Assembly: GCA_032433765.1 (NCBI GenBank)
Contig: JAVIAB010000073.1
Coordinates: 64,932,199 to 64,996,198, forward strand
DNA: 64,000 nt
From: Megaustenia siamemsis
Lineage: Eukaryota > Mollusca > Gastropoda > Stylommatophora > Ariophantidae
Direction: 5' to 3'
Shown in pieces: positions 1 through 12,600 of this stretch. The notes beneath the pieces are model-generated. The model searched no databases and was not told the origin of the DNA. It worked only from the letters and a program-made list of their open reading frames with translations. The position numbers and the translations under genes were made by a program. Each line of letters opens with the position of its first letter. The stretch's first letter is position 1.

Positions 1-1589
1 CTTAGTCATATGACTCATAAGGCTTATTGTGCGATGATCATCGCATTCAATCGCACCCGATTTCTTTGGTGGGGCTATGAATATTGATTTGATCATGTCG
101 TCTGGTATATATCCAATTACTACAATCACAAAGAATAGTTGTTGTAAATTGTCAAAAAAACTCGTGTTGTCTTATATTTTATGTCGTGTTTCATCTCGCC
201 GTTGTATGGTCATTATATTGTTATTATATGGACTTGATCTGCACTTTACGTCACATTGGTGCGTCTCTTTGGGGAATTTGCTTCGTGTTTTATTCGTCGT
301 AGGCTGCTTACACTTGAGTAATCAGAAAGAAATCTAAAGGCATCGAGATTATTTGTTCGGCGACATTGGTGTGTGCTACGTCATCGTAATGGTTCCCTAA
401 ACCGGCCGTGCGCAAATCTTACGGTCTGCTGTTTGATGTGCGACGGGGATAATTTGACGTCTGTGTGTCTCTATGTTCGGAATTGGAGTCATCAACTACA
501 TATATATATATATATATATGTATTAACAAAAACAGACACTTTTTTTTTTTTTTAAATAAGCATTTAAAAATTATATTTTCAATATATATATTTTGCAAAC
601 ATTTTAATAGAAAAATATCCGCCCTGTAAGAATAACCATATTATAGTTTTTTTTTCCCTACGATGCAGTTGGTAGTCTCGGTTGCAAATTGTTCTATCAC
701 GAGTTTTACGTTCACGTCAGAATCGTAAAGGGAGTCTTGTAGGTATCTCGCTAAGCGAAAACCAGGGCTTGCACAGTGACGATTCGTTATAATTAGTTGT
801 AACTACCATCATCAGCGGTGTGTGCGCCAGGTCGTTTGTCAATTATATCATGGAATTGATGGATGGATATTAGGTCTCTTTCATGTTTCATAGATTTAGA
901 AATTGCAGTGGTGTTCGCTTTAAATATTACATCTCTAAGTACGGCGCTCGTTTCCGTCTCGATTTCTTGAAGAGACATTAATAACCTTTCCTTGCTTATA
1001 GTACGGCGATGCTTGTACAACTTTTTGTGTGGAGCAACGGTGAAAGAATAGGCTCTATAACTGGAGCCAATGTTGCTATTCTTCTCGCAAATCTGTGTCT
1101 GTCACAGGCAAGCTACATCCACGTTGAGCGCCTATCCTCTTTAAGATCATCCAAATGATGGACTGTCACCAAATCTTCGGTAAACATCACCTAAAGTAAT
1201 ATGAAATTTAAAAAAGTTAGTGTCCTAACGATTACCTAAAAGATAAGCACTAGAGAGTAGGAAAAAACATGCTAACAATGCTGCCTGCTTTTTGTAAAAT
1301 ATTCGGTTCACTAATGTCCATAGCGTCCACATATATATTATCTACTTTTATATGTTATCTGTTTGCAGAGGCAGCTTAAAAGAAAACGATGGGTGGTCAA
1401 CGATACGAGAGTCCTACATGTGGGCGCATATTCTCCAGGTTCAGTTTATTAAATAGACACGTTGAGAGTGTTCATAAAAAAATCTCTCTCATGGGTGTTC
1501 TGTATGCGGATCTACCTTTACACCAGCCAGAACTCTTATAATGTGGCTGTTTTATGTCTTTTGGTAGCACCTTGCTTCCCCGGTGATAT
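1..1589. other. Intergenic sequence, no gene recognised
   Basis: AT-rich sequence with only short open frames (under 90 codons) that I do not recognise. It contains a short TA run (about 498-519), a T-run near 540-554 and a retroviral-LTR-edge-like motif at 233-262 (listed separately). No splice-supported exon could be argued. Confidence 0.5.
233..262 (+). other. LTR 3' edge / primer-binding-site-like motif
   Basis: The stretch ends in TACGTCACA followed by TTGGTGC. This repeats, with two mismatches, the 3' edge of the LTR-like segment ending at 54,300. An LTR ending in CA followed by a TTGGTG primer-binding site is usual for Gypsy-type elements. No matching LTR start was found upstream, so this may be a truncated LTR that runs off the window. 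Only about 30 bases support the link. Confidence 0.25.
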
Positions 1590-2400
1590 TTTAGTATAAC
1601 ACCTGCGAGTATCTGTTATTAGATCTACAGATCTGTTAGTATAACAACCGTGGTATATGCTGGTAGATTTACAGATCTGTTTGTATAACAAAAAATATAT
1701 CTGCTGGTAGATTTACAGATCAGTTAGTATAACAACAATGGTATATGCTGGTCGATTTACAGATCTGTTTGTATAACAACCGTGGTATATGCTGGGAGAT
1801 TTACAGATCTGTTTCTATAACACCCGTGAGTATCTGCTGGTAGATTTACAGATCTGTTAGTATAACAACCGTGGTATATGCTGGTAGATTTACAGATCTG
1901 TTTGTATAGCAACCGTGGTATATGCTGGTACATTTACAGATCTGTTAGTATAACAACAATAATATATGCTGGTAGATTTACAGATCATTAGTATAACAAC
2001 CGTGGTATAGATTTACAGATCTGTTAGTATAGCAACCGTGGTATATGCTGGTACAGATCTGTTAGTATAGCAACCGTGGTATATGCTGGTAGATTTACAG
2101 ATCTGTTAGTATAGCTGGTAGCTGGGAGATTTACAGATCTGTTAGTATAGTGGTATATGCTGGTAGATTTACAGATCTGTTTGTATAGCAACCGTGGTAT
2201 ATGCTGGGAGATTTACAGATCTGTTAGTATAACAACAATGGTATATGCTGCTACATTTATAGATCAGTTAGTATAACAACAATGGTATATGCTGGTAGAT
2301 TTACAGATCTGTTTGTATAGCAACCGTGGTATATGCTGGTACATTTACAGATCTGTTAGTATAACAACAATGGTATATGCTGGTAGATTTACAGATCTTG
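1590..2400. repeat. 44-bp minisatellite
   Basis: About 18 head-to-tail copies of a 44-bp unit built on GTTAGTATAACAACCGTGGT plus ATATGCTGGTAGATTTACAG. Variation is mainly AACAACCGTGG versus AACAACAATGG and small deletions in the middle copies (about 1,985-2,150). It is unrelated to the 35-bp array downstream. Confidence 0.9.
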
Positions 2401-2975
2401 AAACGTATCTATCGTTAGTATATTTGTTATATAAACTACTGTTTCTGCTGATTACTGTTACCATTCTGTATGAATTGTGACGACTGACCGACGCTGCCCG
2501 TGTGATGGAATTATATTATTTTTTAGATCACGACCAGCAGACTATTCCGGCGCGCGTGGAAATATTTATCGATGCGCTAGGTTGAGTGCCAAACTGGGAG
2601 AACATTGAACCACGCAAATCATCGCGGTAGCGAGCGTCAACACTATTTCACTCAATGTGGCCCTATTTATCGTAATTATGGCGCCTTTTATGCTCGCAAG
2701 GATATTATAAACATATAATATTGTATATTATAAAAGTATTTTTAAAATAGGTATGTCTGTCCTTCTTTGGTCATTTGATTTCCAGTGTTTTTGTGGACGT
2801 GGCTGTATCTCGAGCGGGAAAACAGAAACTCGCGCTTATTGGCACTGTCAACACTGGCGGGAAACACAGAGTCCATTACTCATTAGATTACTCATTAACC
2901 AATCTACTCAATTATTCCCCAACTACCCTCTTCGAGAGCTTAACTACAACCCACCATATTTTTTCTAGACAAACT

Positions 2976-3034
<59 letters not shown>

Positions 3035-3539
3035 TTGCGCGAGTCCAGTCTGGCACAGCCTGCCGCAGTCTCGATATAACTGTTGTACTTCCCAGAGTAA
3101 ACTTTTCATCCTTTTTATATTTCTCTGTGAAGTCATAGTGTTCAAGTCTGCATAGTAAACTACTCAACGCAATACTAAGGAATACTGTGGCTGGTTTTAC
3201 AGTGACAATTAACTCATTGAGCTGGAATGTAATTGTGTTATGTGTTCTGATAAAATATTAGAGTACGTATGTACTATGTATGTACGTATAATGTGTTTCG
3301 TAAAATTTCTTCTATACACCAATTTTGTTTATATAAAAATCTTCTGCCATAGAACATAAATATAGAAAAGAAATAAATTATTGTGTAGAAGAAAGTTTAA
3401 CGGAACCCTTTCCTACAATCGAATAACATTAAATAAGAAAATAGTAATATACTAGGCCCCTGAAGCTTTATCTTAGATATGTTGAACGGGTATTATATTC
3501 ATCCCATAATATTATCCTGAAATTGTTACCGAATGGAAA
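2401..3539. other. Non-coding sequence with TA microsatellite
   Basis: No gene recognised. The only clear structure is a TA dinucleotide run of about 27 repeats at 2,978-3,032. Open frames crossing it are IY repeats, an artefact of the microsatellite. Confidence 0.6.
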
Positions 3540-3830
3540 ATTAAAACTGGCTTATCTGTCTTCTTTTGTCATCTGATGTTCACATCTTTCTCCGTCAAAA
3601 AATTGTCTGCCATATTCAGTCAGTTGAATCTGATACTGAATTTGTTTAATTTGGTTTTTGAGACGACTACAATTTCTGTTTTTGTGATATTTAGACCGAG
3701 ACTAGTATCGTCACTTATTACAAAATGTCAGTTTCTGCAGATTATTCATTATCTTTCTTTTTGTGTATAAAGCTACCAGCAACTTATATCTCATGTTGCC
3801 AATGGACTTCGCCAGACGGGGCCCTTGTTA
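3540..3830 (-). pseudogene. Possible LINE reverse transcriptase relic
   Basis: One minus-strand frame reads LGLNITKTEIVVVSKTKLNK. That resembles the palm segment after the YADD box in RTE-like reverse transcriptases, where a GL-x-N-x-x-KT motif is usual. Stops surround it and the YADD box itself is not visible. It would be a second, more decayed relic next to the one at 4,060-5,045. Confidence 0.3.
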
Positions 3831-4059
3831 CATTAGGATCAGTGTTGGAATAAAAAGTAATTGCTAACGCTTACCACAAATAACCCGTAGGAGAAAAGGA
3901 AACAAATTATACGATACAATAAAGCAACATTGAGAGAAAAAGTTAGTCATGGAATACAACAATAAATTGTCCGAAAATGAAAATCAATTTCATAGAACTG
4001 TCCATAACAATATTAATTTGGGGTGATAAATTTAACACTGTTTTTTCATTTTTAATTTC

Positions 4060-5045
4060 ATTGAGTGCTGTCTCCGCATCGAAGGTTGGCTATCATGGAA
4101 TGCCATTCATCTGTCTCTTGCTCTGATGGTGCAGTTTGTCATAGGCTGACTTGTCCATCTTTTGGTGTTACTCGTCAATTTTAGTCTTGGTCTATACCTC
4201 TGCTTCTATTACCTTGTATTTTTCCTTCTAAAATTACGTTTAGTAGTCTGCTGTGTTTTTTAACATGTCCCAAAAATCGCATTTGTCTTATTTAAATTGT
4301 GTCTCGTAGTTCTCTTTTCATTTTTAGTCGTTTTAGGACTTCATCGGTTGTTTTTTTTTTTTTTTCATCAAATTCTTCCTATCCTTCTGTTAATCCACTT
4401 TTCAAAGGCTTCAGTTTTCTGTTCCGTTTTGTTGTCTAATGTCAATGTTTCTGAACCATACATGAAAGTTGAGAAGATATAACATTTTGTTATTCTTAGT
4501 TTTAGCCCTGGTGTTATTTATTTGTTTTGATGTTAGTATATTTTTCATGGCATTAAAATTACTTTTATCAATTTTAATTTCTTTGTTTATGTGAGTTTTA
4601 CATTTTCCATCACTGGTTATAATATGTCCAAGGTAGTTGCAGCTCTGTACTGTCTCCAGGTTTATTTCTTCAACTTAAATATCCACTTGTTGGTTTTAAG
4701 TATTATCTTTGTTTATGATCATAGTTTTAATCTTGTTGATATTTATATATAATCCATATTTTTCACTTGTCATGTTTATTTCATTATGTAATTGTTGTAG
4801 ATCTTTAGGTTTATCTGCCAGTAATACAGTATCATCAACATATCTTAGGTTATTGATTAACTTTCCATTAATGTTTAAGCCTGGCATCTCTGTGATGTTT
4901 TTAAAGATTTGCTCAATGTATAGATTGAACTAATTTGGTGACAGGATGCTTCCCTGTCTTACTCCTCTTTTTATATCAATGGGTGTAGTGTTCTCTTTGT
5001 TATATTTTGTTATTGATGTTTGTTCCCAGTATAAATTGCATATTT
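4060..5045 (-). pseudogene. RTE-like LINE reverse transcriptase, 3' part
   Basis: The minus strand encodes, from 5,045 downward, the RT palm motif RGVRQGSILSP, a premature stop directly after it, then NNLRYVDDTVLLADKP with the catalytic YVDD. After a decayed stretch comes the C-terminal motif QMRFLGHVKKHSRLLNVILE near 4,290. Motif order and spacing match RTE/BovB-type endonuclease-reverse transcriptases. The endonuclease half is absent and several stops and frameshifts are present, so it is a 5'-truncated dead copy. A related C-terminal fragment lies on the opposite strand at 49,870-50,395. The clade assignment is from memory of motif style; the RT identity is firm. Confidence 0.8.
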
Positions 5046-5516
5046 GAAAAATGCTGTTTTATCTGCATAAAAACACTGATACCAAAATACTGGCTATTTT
5101 ACAGTGGCGTATACCAGTACCTGTACGTGCATGAACCTGTTACATTTTGATAACCAATTACTCTGGCCACGTGATCACACACAAGTTTAATACAGGAACA
5201 TTGATCAAGTCGGACAGGGGACACAATTGTTACTTCACAGCAACGTGGGAGAGCATCAGAAACAATGAGACACATATATCAGATTTGAACTGACACAACA
5301 AGCGCGATGAGTCTGGCCATTGGATGGTAATAAAATAGGAATGATCAGTGTATTATCAATTCATTAAGACAGCGTTCTGATAGATCAAGTCACCTGCATA
5401 TTAATAAACAACAATTGCGACAAGCGAACTGTCATTCATATCTTGTTAAAATTCGTTTAACGGACACGCTCGTAAAGTTGAAAAAACTGCAATGTCTGGC
5501 TATTATTTCACTTGCC
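5046..5516. other. Intergenic, nothing recognised
   Basis: AT-rich sequence between the RT relic and a short tandem repeat. No coding or RNA signal was seen. Confidence 0.5.
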
Positions 5517-5660
5517 ATGTGAAGAGTTTGAAATGTCGGCTGTAATTTCACTCTCAGTGTGTAGAGTTTGAAATGTCGGCAGTAATTTCACTCTCAGTGT
5601 GTAGAGTTTGAAATGTCGGCTGTAATTTCACTCTCAGTGTGTAGAGTTTGAAATGGCATT
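5517..5660. repeat. 40-bp tandem repeat, about 3.5 copies
   Basis: Unit starts TGTGTAGAGTTTGAAATGTC and continues GGCTGTAATTTCACTCTCAG. Copies two to four differ at one or two positions; the last breaks off into unique sequence. Confidence 0.85.
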
Positions 5661-6285
5661 TATTTCATTTGCAGTATGACAATGTTTTAATGGGTGGCTT
5701 TTACTCCACCTGTATAAAGAAGAGGTTGTAATGGCTGTTGTTATTTGGAATATGAAGAGACTGTGATGTTGGTAATTAGTCAGCATAAAGAAAATTTAAT
5801 TCGCCATGCCAACAGCAAGAAAATTGAGAAAAATGGAAAAGGTCATTATAGTACTGATATGAAAAAGGAAGAGCAATAAGAGAGAGAGAGAGAGAGAGAG
5901 AGATAAAGAGAGAGAGAGAGAGAGAGAGAGCAACCAATACAGACGTATCTCTGTCAACAATATAGGAAAGTTTTACACCAACATTATGCATAAGACTAAG
6001 TCCAAATATAGAGCTACTGATCAGTGAGATACAAATGAGCTTCCTGAAGATATAGTGGTTGTTCTCATGCACTAATAAGCCCTAAAACAGCTAGCAGAAA
6101 AGACTAAAGAACATAATTAAAATCTTAAAGAAGCGTTCATACACGAAGAAAACAAATAAGCTAACAGAAAACTATGGGAGATACTAATAACAAACGGAAT
6201 AAGCCACTCTTAACCAATCCTCATTTAATGTCTACATTAATGGCAGCTGTACAGTAAGAATAACAGCAGGTTATAATGACAAGAA
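5661..6285. other. Intergenic with AG microsatellite
   Basis: No gene recognised. It contains an interrupted AG dinucleotide run at about 5,879-5,931. The minus-strand open frame across it is serine/leucine low-complexity sequence from the microsatellite. Confidence 0.55.
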
Positions 6286-6553
6286 GAATAATAGAACAAA
6301 GAAGTATGTGTTAGCACTCGGAAAAAATGACAGACAAACAACAACAGAAAAAAACAGAGAACAATATATATTGTCCGAAGCAGGATTCGAACCCGTACTC
6401 CATGGCACCCGTACTTGCCACGAGAAGCCGAACGCTTGGAGTACGGGTTCGAATCCTGCTTCGGACAATATATATTGTTCTCTGTTTTTTTCTGTTGTTG
6501 TTTGTCTGTCATTTTTTCCGAGTGCTAAAACATACTTCTTTGTTCTATTATTC
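6286..6553. repeat. Foldback: 117-bp inverted repeat, 34-bp loop
   Basis: Arms 6,286-6,402 and 6,437-6,553 are reverse complements with a single visible mismatch (tatgtgttagc against tatgttttagc). The 34-bp loop (6,403-6,436) has its own small stem, TGGCA/TGCCA. Each arm holds a perfect Pol III B-box, GGTTCGAATCC, facing outward, set in GTACGGGTTCGAATCCTGC, which looks like a tRNA T-arm. It may be a non-autonomous foldback or an inverted duplication of a tRNA-derived sequence. No flanking target duplication was identified. Confidence 0.85.
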
Positions 6554-6624
6554 CCTATTATCGCCTCGGAAGTTCCCTATATAATAATATTTATGTATTA
6601 TTATTTGTATCAAGTATAATAACA

Positions 6625-9600
6625 AGAATTGGTTGTTGACAAGAATGTACATTATTGCAAAAGGATTTTGTTGAAAAGAATTTACATTATAGCAAGCGGA
6701 GGTTGTTGACAAGAATGTACATTATAGCAAGAGGAGGTTGTTGACAAGAATTTACATTACAGCAAGAAGAGGTTGTAGACAAGAATGTATATTATAGCAA
6801 GAGGAGGTTGTTGACAAGAATTTACATTATAGCAAGCGGAGGTTGTTGACAAGAATTTACATTATAGCAAGAAAAGGTTGTTGACAAGAATGTACATTAT
6901 AGCAAGAAGAGGTTGTAGACAAGAATGTATATTATAGCAAGAGGAGGTTGTTGACAAGAATTTACATTATAGCAAGAAGAGGTTGAAGACAAGAATGTAT
7001 ATTACAGCAAGAGGACGTTGTTGACAATAATTTACATTATAGAAAGAAGAGATTGTAGACAAGAATGTATATTATAGCAAGAAGAGGTTGTTGACAAGAA
7101 TGTATATTATAGCAAGAAGAGGTTGTTGACAAGAATGTATATTATAGCAAGAAGAGGTTGTAGACAAGAATGTATATTATAGCAAGAAGAGGTTGTTGAC
7201 AAGAATTTACATTATAGCAAGAAGAGGTTGTAGACAAGAATGTATATTATAGCAAGAGGAGGTTGTTGACAAGAATTTACATTATAGCAAGAGGAGGATG
7301 TAGACAAGAATGTACATTATAGCAAGAGGAGGTTGGTGAGAAGAATGTACATTATAGCAGGAAGAGGATGTAGATTAGAATGTATATTATAGCAAGAAGA
7401 GGTTGTTGACAAGAATTTACATTTTAGCAAGAAGAGGTTGTAGACAAGAATGTATATTATAGCAAGAGGATGTTGTTGACAAGAATTTAAATTATAGCAA
7501 GAGGAGGATGTAGACAAGAATGTACATTATAGCAAGAGGATGTTGTTGACAAGAATGTACATTATAGCAGGAAGAGGTTGTAGACAAGAATGTATATTAT
7601 AGCAAGAAGAGGTTGTTGAGAAAAATTTAAATTATAGCAAAAAGAGGTTGTAGACAAGAATGTATATTATAGCAAGAAGAGGTTGTAGACAAGAATGTAT
7701 ATTATAGCAAGAAGAGATTGTTGACAAGAATTTACATTATAGCAAGAAGAGATTGTAGACAAGAATGTATATTATAGGAAGAGAATGTTGTTGAGAAAAA
7801 TTTAAATTATAGCAAAAAGAGGTTGTAGACAAGAATGTATATTATAGCAAGAAGAGGTTGTAGACAAGAATATACATTATAGCAAGAGGAGGTTGTTGAA
7901 AAGAATTTACATTATAGCAAGAGGTGGTTGTTGAGAAGAATTTACATTATAGCAAGCGGAGGTTGTTGAGAAGAATTTACATTATAGCAAGAGGAAGTTG
8001 TTGACAAGAATCTTCATTATAGCAAGAGGAGGTTGTTGACAAGAATGTACATTATAGCAAGATGAGGATGTTGACAAGAATGTGCATTATAGCAAGAAGA
8101 GGTTGTAGACAAGAATGTATATTATAGCAAGAGGAGGTTGTTGTCAATAATTTACATTATAGCAAGAAGAGGTTGTAGACAATAATGTATATTATAGCAA
8201 GAAGAGGTTGTTGACAAGAATGTATATTATTGCAAGAATAGATTGTTGTCAAGAATTTACATTATAGCAAGAAGAGGTTGTAGACAAGAATGTATACTAT
8301 AGCAAGAGGAGCTTGTTGACAAGAATTTACATTATAGCAAGATGAGGATGTAGACAAGAATGTATATTATGGCAAGAAGAAGAGGTTGTTGACAAAAATT
8401 TAAATTATAGCAAAAAGAGGTTGTAGACAAGAATGTATATTATAGCAAGAGGAGGTTGTTGACAATAATTTACATTATAGGAAGAAGAGGTTGTAGACAA
8501 GAATGTATATTATAGAAAGAAGAGGTTGTTGACAAGAATGTATATTATTGCAAGAAGAGGTTGTTGACAAGAATTTACATTATAGCAAGAAGAGGTTGTA
8601 GACAAGAATGTATACTATAGCAAGAGGAGGTTGTTGACAAGAATTTACATTATAGCAAGATGAGGATGTAGACAAGAATGTATATTATAGCAAGAAGAGG
8701 TTGTTGACAACAATTTAAATTATAGCAAAAAGAGGTTGTAGACAAGAATGTATATTATAGCAAGAAGAGGTTGTTGACAAGAATTTACATTATAGCAAAA
8801 AGAGGTTGTAGACAAGAATGTATATTATAGCAAGAAGAGGTTGTAGACAAGAATGTATATTATAGCAAGAAGAGGATGTTGACAAGAATTTACATTATAG
8901 CAAGAAGTGGTTGTAGACAAGAATGTATATTATAGGAAGAGGAGGTTGTTGAAAAGAATTTACATTATAGCAAGAGGTGGTTGTTGAGAAGAATTTACAT
9001 TATAGCAAGAGGAGGTTGTTGAAAAGAATTTACATTATAGCAAGAGGTGGTTGTTGAGAAGAATTTACATTATAGCAAGCGGAGGTTGTTGAGAAGAATT
9101 TACATTATAGCAAGAGGAGGTTGTTGACAAGAATGTACATTATAGCAAGAGGAGGTTGTTGACAAGAATCTTCATTATAGCAAGAGGAGGTTGTTGACAA
9201 GAATGTACATTATAGCAAGAGGAGGATGTTGGCAAGAATGTTCATTATAGCAAGAAGAGGTTGTAGACAAGAATGTATATTATAGCAAGAGGAGGTTGTT
9301 GACAATAATTTACATTATAGCAAGATGAGGATGTAGACAAGAATGTACATTATAGCAAGAGGATGTTGTTGACAAGAATTTACATTATAGCAAGAGGAGG
9401 ATGTAGACAAGAATGTACATTATAGCAAGAGGATGTTGTTGACAAGAATGTACATTATAGCAGGAAGAGGTTGTAGACAAGAATGTATATTATAGCAAGA
9501 AGAGGTTGTTGAGAAAAATTTAAATTATAGCAAAAAGAGGTTCTAGACAAGAATGTATATTATAGCAAGAAGAGGTTGTAGACAAGAATGTATATTATAG

Positions 9601-12600
9601 CAAGAAGAGATTGTTGACAAGAATTTACATTATAGCAAGAAGAGATTGTAGACAAGAATGTATATTATAGGAAGAGAATGTTGTTGAGAAAAATTTAAAT
9701 TATAGCAAAAAGAGGTTGTAGACAAGAATGTATATTATAGCAAGAAGAGGTTGTTGACAAGAATATACATTATAGCAAGAGGATGTTGTTGAAAAGAATT
9801 TACATTATAGCAAGAGGATGTTGTTGTTGAAGAAGGTTGTTGAAAAGAATTTACATTATAGCAAGCGGAGGTTGTTGAGAAGAATTTACATTATAGCAAG
9901 AGGAGGTTGTTGACAAGAATGTACATTATAGCAAGAGGAGGTTGTTGACAAGAATGTTCATTATAGCAAGAGGAGGTTGTTGACAAGAATGTACATTATA
10001 GCAAGAGGAGGATGTTGACAAGAATGTTCATTATAGCAAGAAGAGGTTGTAGACAAGAATGTATATTATAGCAAGAGGAGGTTGTTGACAATAATTTACA
10101 TTATAGCAAGATGAGGATGTAGACAAGAATGTACATTATAGCAAGAGGAGGTTGTTGACAAGAATTTACATTATAGCAAGATGAGGATGTTGACAAGAAT
10201 GTGCATTATAGCAAGAAGAGGTTGTAGACAAGAATGTATATTATAGCAAGAGGAGGTTGTTGAAAAGAATTTACATTATAGCAAGAGGATGTTGTTGAAA
10301 AGAATTTACATTATAGCAAGAGGTGGTTGTTGAGAAGAATTTACATTATAGCAAGCGGAGGTTGTTGAGAAGAATTTACATTATAGCAAGAGGAAGTTGT
10401 TGACAAGAATCTTCATTATAGCAAGAGGAGGTTGTTGACAAGAATGTACATTACAGCAAGATGAGGATGTTGACAAGAATGTGCATTATAGCAAGAAGAG
10501 GTTGTAGACAAGAATGCATATTATAGCAAGAGGAGGTTGTTGACAATAATTTACATTATAGCAAGAAGAGGTTGTAGACAATAATGTATATTATAGCAAG
10601 AAGAGGTTGTTGACAAGAATGTATATTATTGCAAGAATAGGTTGTTGACAAGAATTTACATTATAGCAAGAAGAGGTTGTAGACAAGAATGTATACTATA
10701 GCAAGAGGAGCTTGTTGACAAGAATTTACATTATAGCAAGATGAGGATGTAGACAAGAATGTATATTATGGCAAGAAGAAGAGGTTGTTGACAAAATTTA
10801 AATTATAGCAAAAAGAGGTTGTAGACAAGAATGTATATTATAGCAAGAGGAGGTTGTTGACAATAATTTACATTATAGGAAGAAGAGGTTGTAGACAAGA
10901 ATGTATATTATAGAAAGAAGAGGTTGTTGACAAGAATGTATATTATTGCAAGAAGAGGTTGTTGACAAGAATTTACATTATAGCAAGAAGAGGTTGTAGA
11001 CAAGAATGTATACTATAGCAAGAGGAGGTTGTTGACAACAATTTAAATTATAGCAAAAAGAGGTTGTAGACAAGAATGTATATTATAGCAAGAAGAGGTT
11101 GTTGACAAGAATTTACATTATAGCAAAAAGAGGTTGTAGACAAGAATGTATATTATAGCAAGAAGAGGTTGTAGACAAGAATGTATATTATAGCAAGAAG
11201 AGGATGTTGACAAGAATTTACATTATAGCAAGAAGTGGTTGTAGACAAGAATGTATATTATAGGAAGAGGATGTTGTTGACAAGAATGTACATTATAGCA
11301 AGAGGAGGTTGTTGAAAAGAATTTACATTATAGCAAGAGGTGGTTGTTGAGAAGAATTTACATTATAGCAAGCGGAGGTTGTTGAGAAGAATTTACATTA
11401 TAGCAAGAGGAGGTTGTTGACAAGAATGTACATTATAGCAAGAGGAGGTTGTTGACAAGAATCTTCATTATAGCAAGAGGAGGTTGTTGACAAGAATGTA
11501 CATTATAGCAAGAGGAGGATGTTGACAAGAATGTTCATTATAGCAAGAAGAGGTTGTAGACAAGAATGTATATTATAGCAAGAGGAGGTTGTTGACAATA
11601 ATTTACATTATAGCAAGATGAGGATGTAGACAAGAATGTACATTATAGCAAGAGGAGGTTGTTGACAAGAATTTACATTATAGCAAGATGAGGATGTAGA
11701 CAAGAATGTATATTATAGCAAGAAGAGGTTGTTGACAAAATTTAAATTATAGCAAAAAGAGATTGTAGACAAGAATGTATATTATAGCAAGAGGAGGTTG
11801 TTGACAATAATTTACATTATAGCAAGAAGAGGTTGTAGACAAGAATGTATATTATAGCAAGAAGAGGTTGTTGACAAGAATGTATATTATTGCAAGAAGA
11901 GGTTGTTGACAAGAATTTACATTATAGCAAAAAGAGATTGTAGACAAGAATGTATACTATAGCAAGAGGAGGTTGTTGACAAGAATTTACATTATAGCAA
12001 GATGAGGATGTAGACAAGAATGTATCATTATAGCAAGAAGAGGTTGTTGACCACAATTTAAATTATAGCAAAAAGAGGTTGTAGACAAGAATGTATATTA
12101 TAGCAAGAAGAGGTTGTTGACAAAAATTTACATTATAGCAAAAAGAGGTTGTAGACAAGAATGTATATTATAGCAAAGAAGAGGTTGTAGACAAGAATGT
12201 ATATTATAGCAAGAAGAGGTTGTTGACAAGAATGTATATTATAGCAAGAAGAGTTTGTTGACAAGAATGTATATTATAGCAAGAAGAAGTTGTTGACAAG
12301 AATGTATATTATAGCAAGAGGAGGTTAATGACAAGAATTTACATTATAGCAAGAAGAGGTTGAAGACAAGAATGTGTATTATAGCAAGAGGACTTTGTTG
12401 ACAATAATTTGCATTATAGAAAGAAGAGGTTGTAGACAAGAATGTATATTATAGCAAGAAGAGGTTGTTGACAAGAATGTATATTATAGCAAGAAGAGGT
12501 TGTTGACAAGAATGTATATTATAGCAAGAAGAGGTTGTTGACAAGAATGTATATTATAGCAAGAAGAGGTTGTTGACAAAAATTTACATTATAGCAAGAA

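Noticed and set aside
2775..3167. Open frames with long IYIY stretches
   Set aside because: They arise from the TA microsatellite. The same holds for the frame across 37,911-37,990.
6361..6477. A complete tRNA gene in the foldback
   Set aside because: B-box and T-arm-like sequence are present but no acceptor-D-anticodon order can be folded into a full tRNA.
6308..6619. Open frames across the foldback (GFEPVLHGTRTC)
   Set aside because: They read through both arms of a palindrome with tRNA-like content and are not protein genes.
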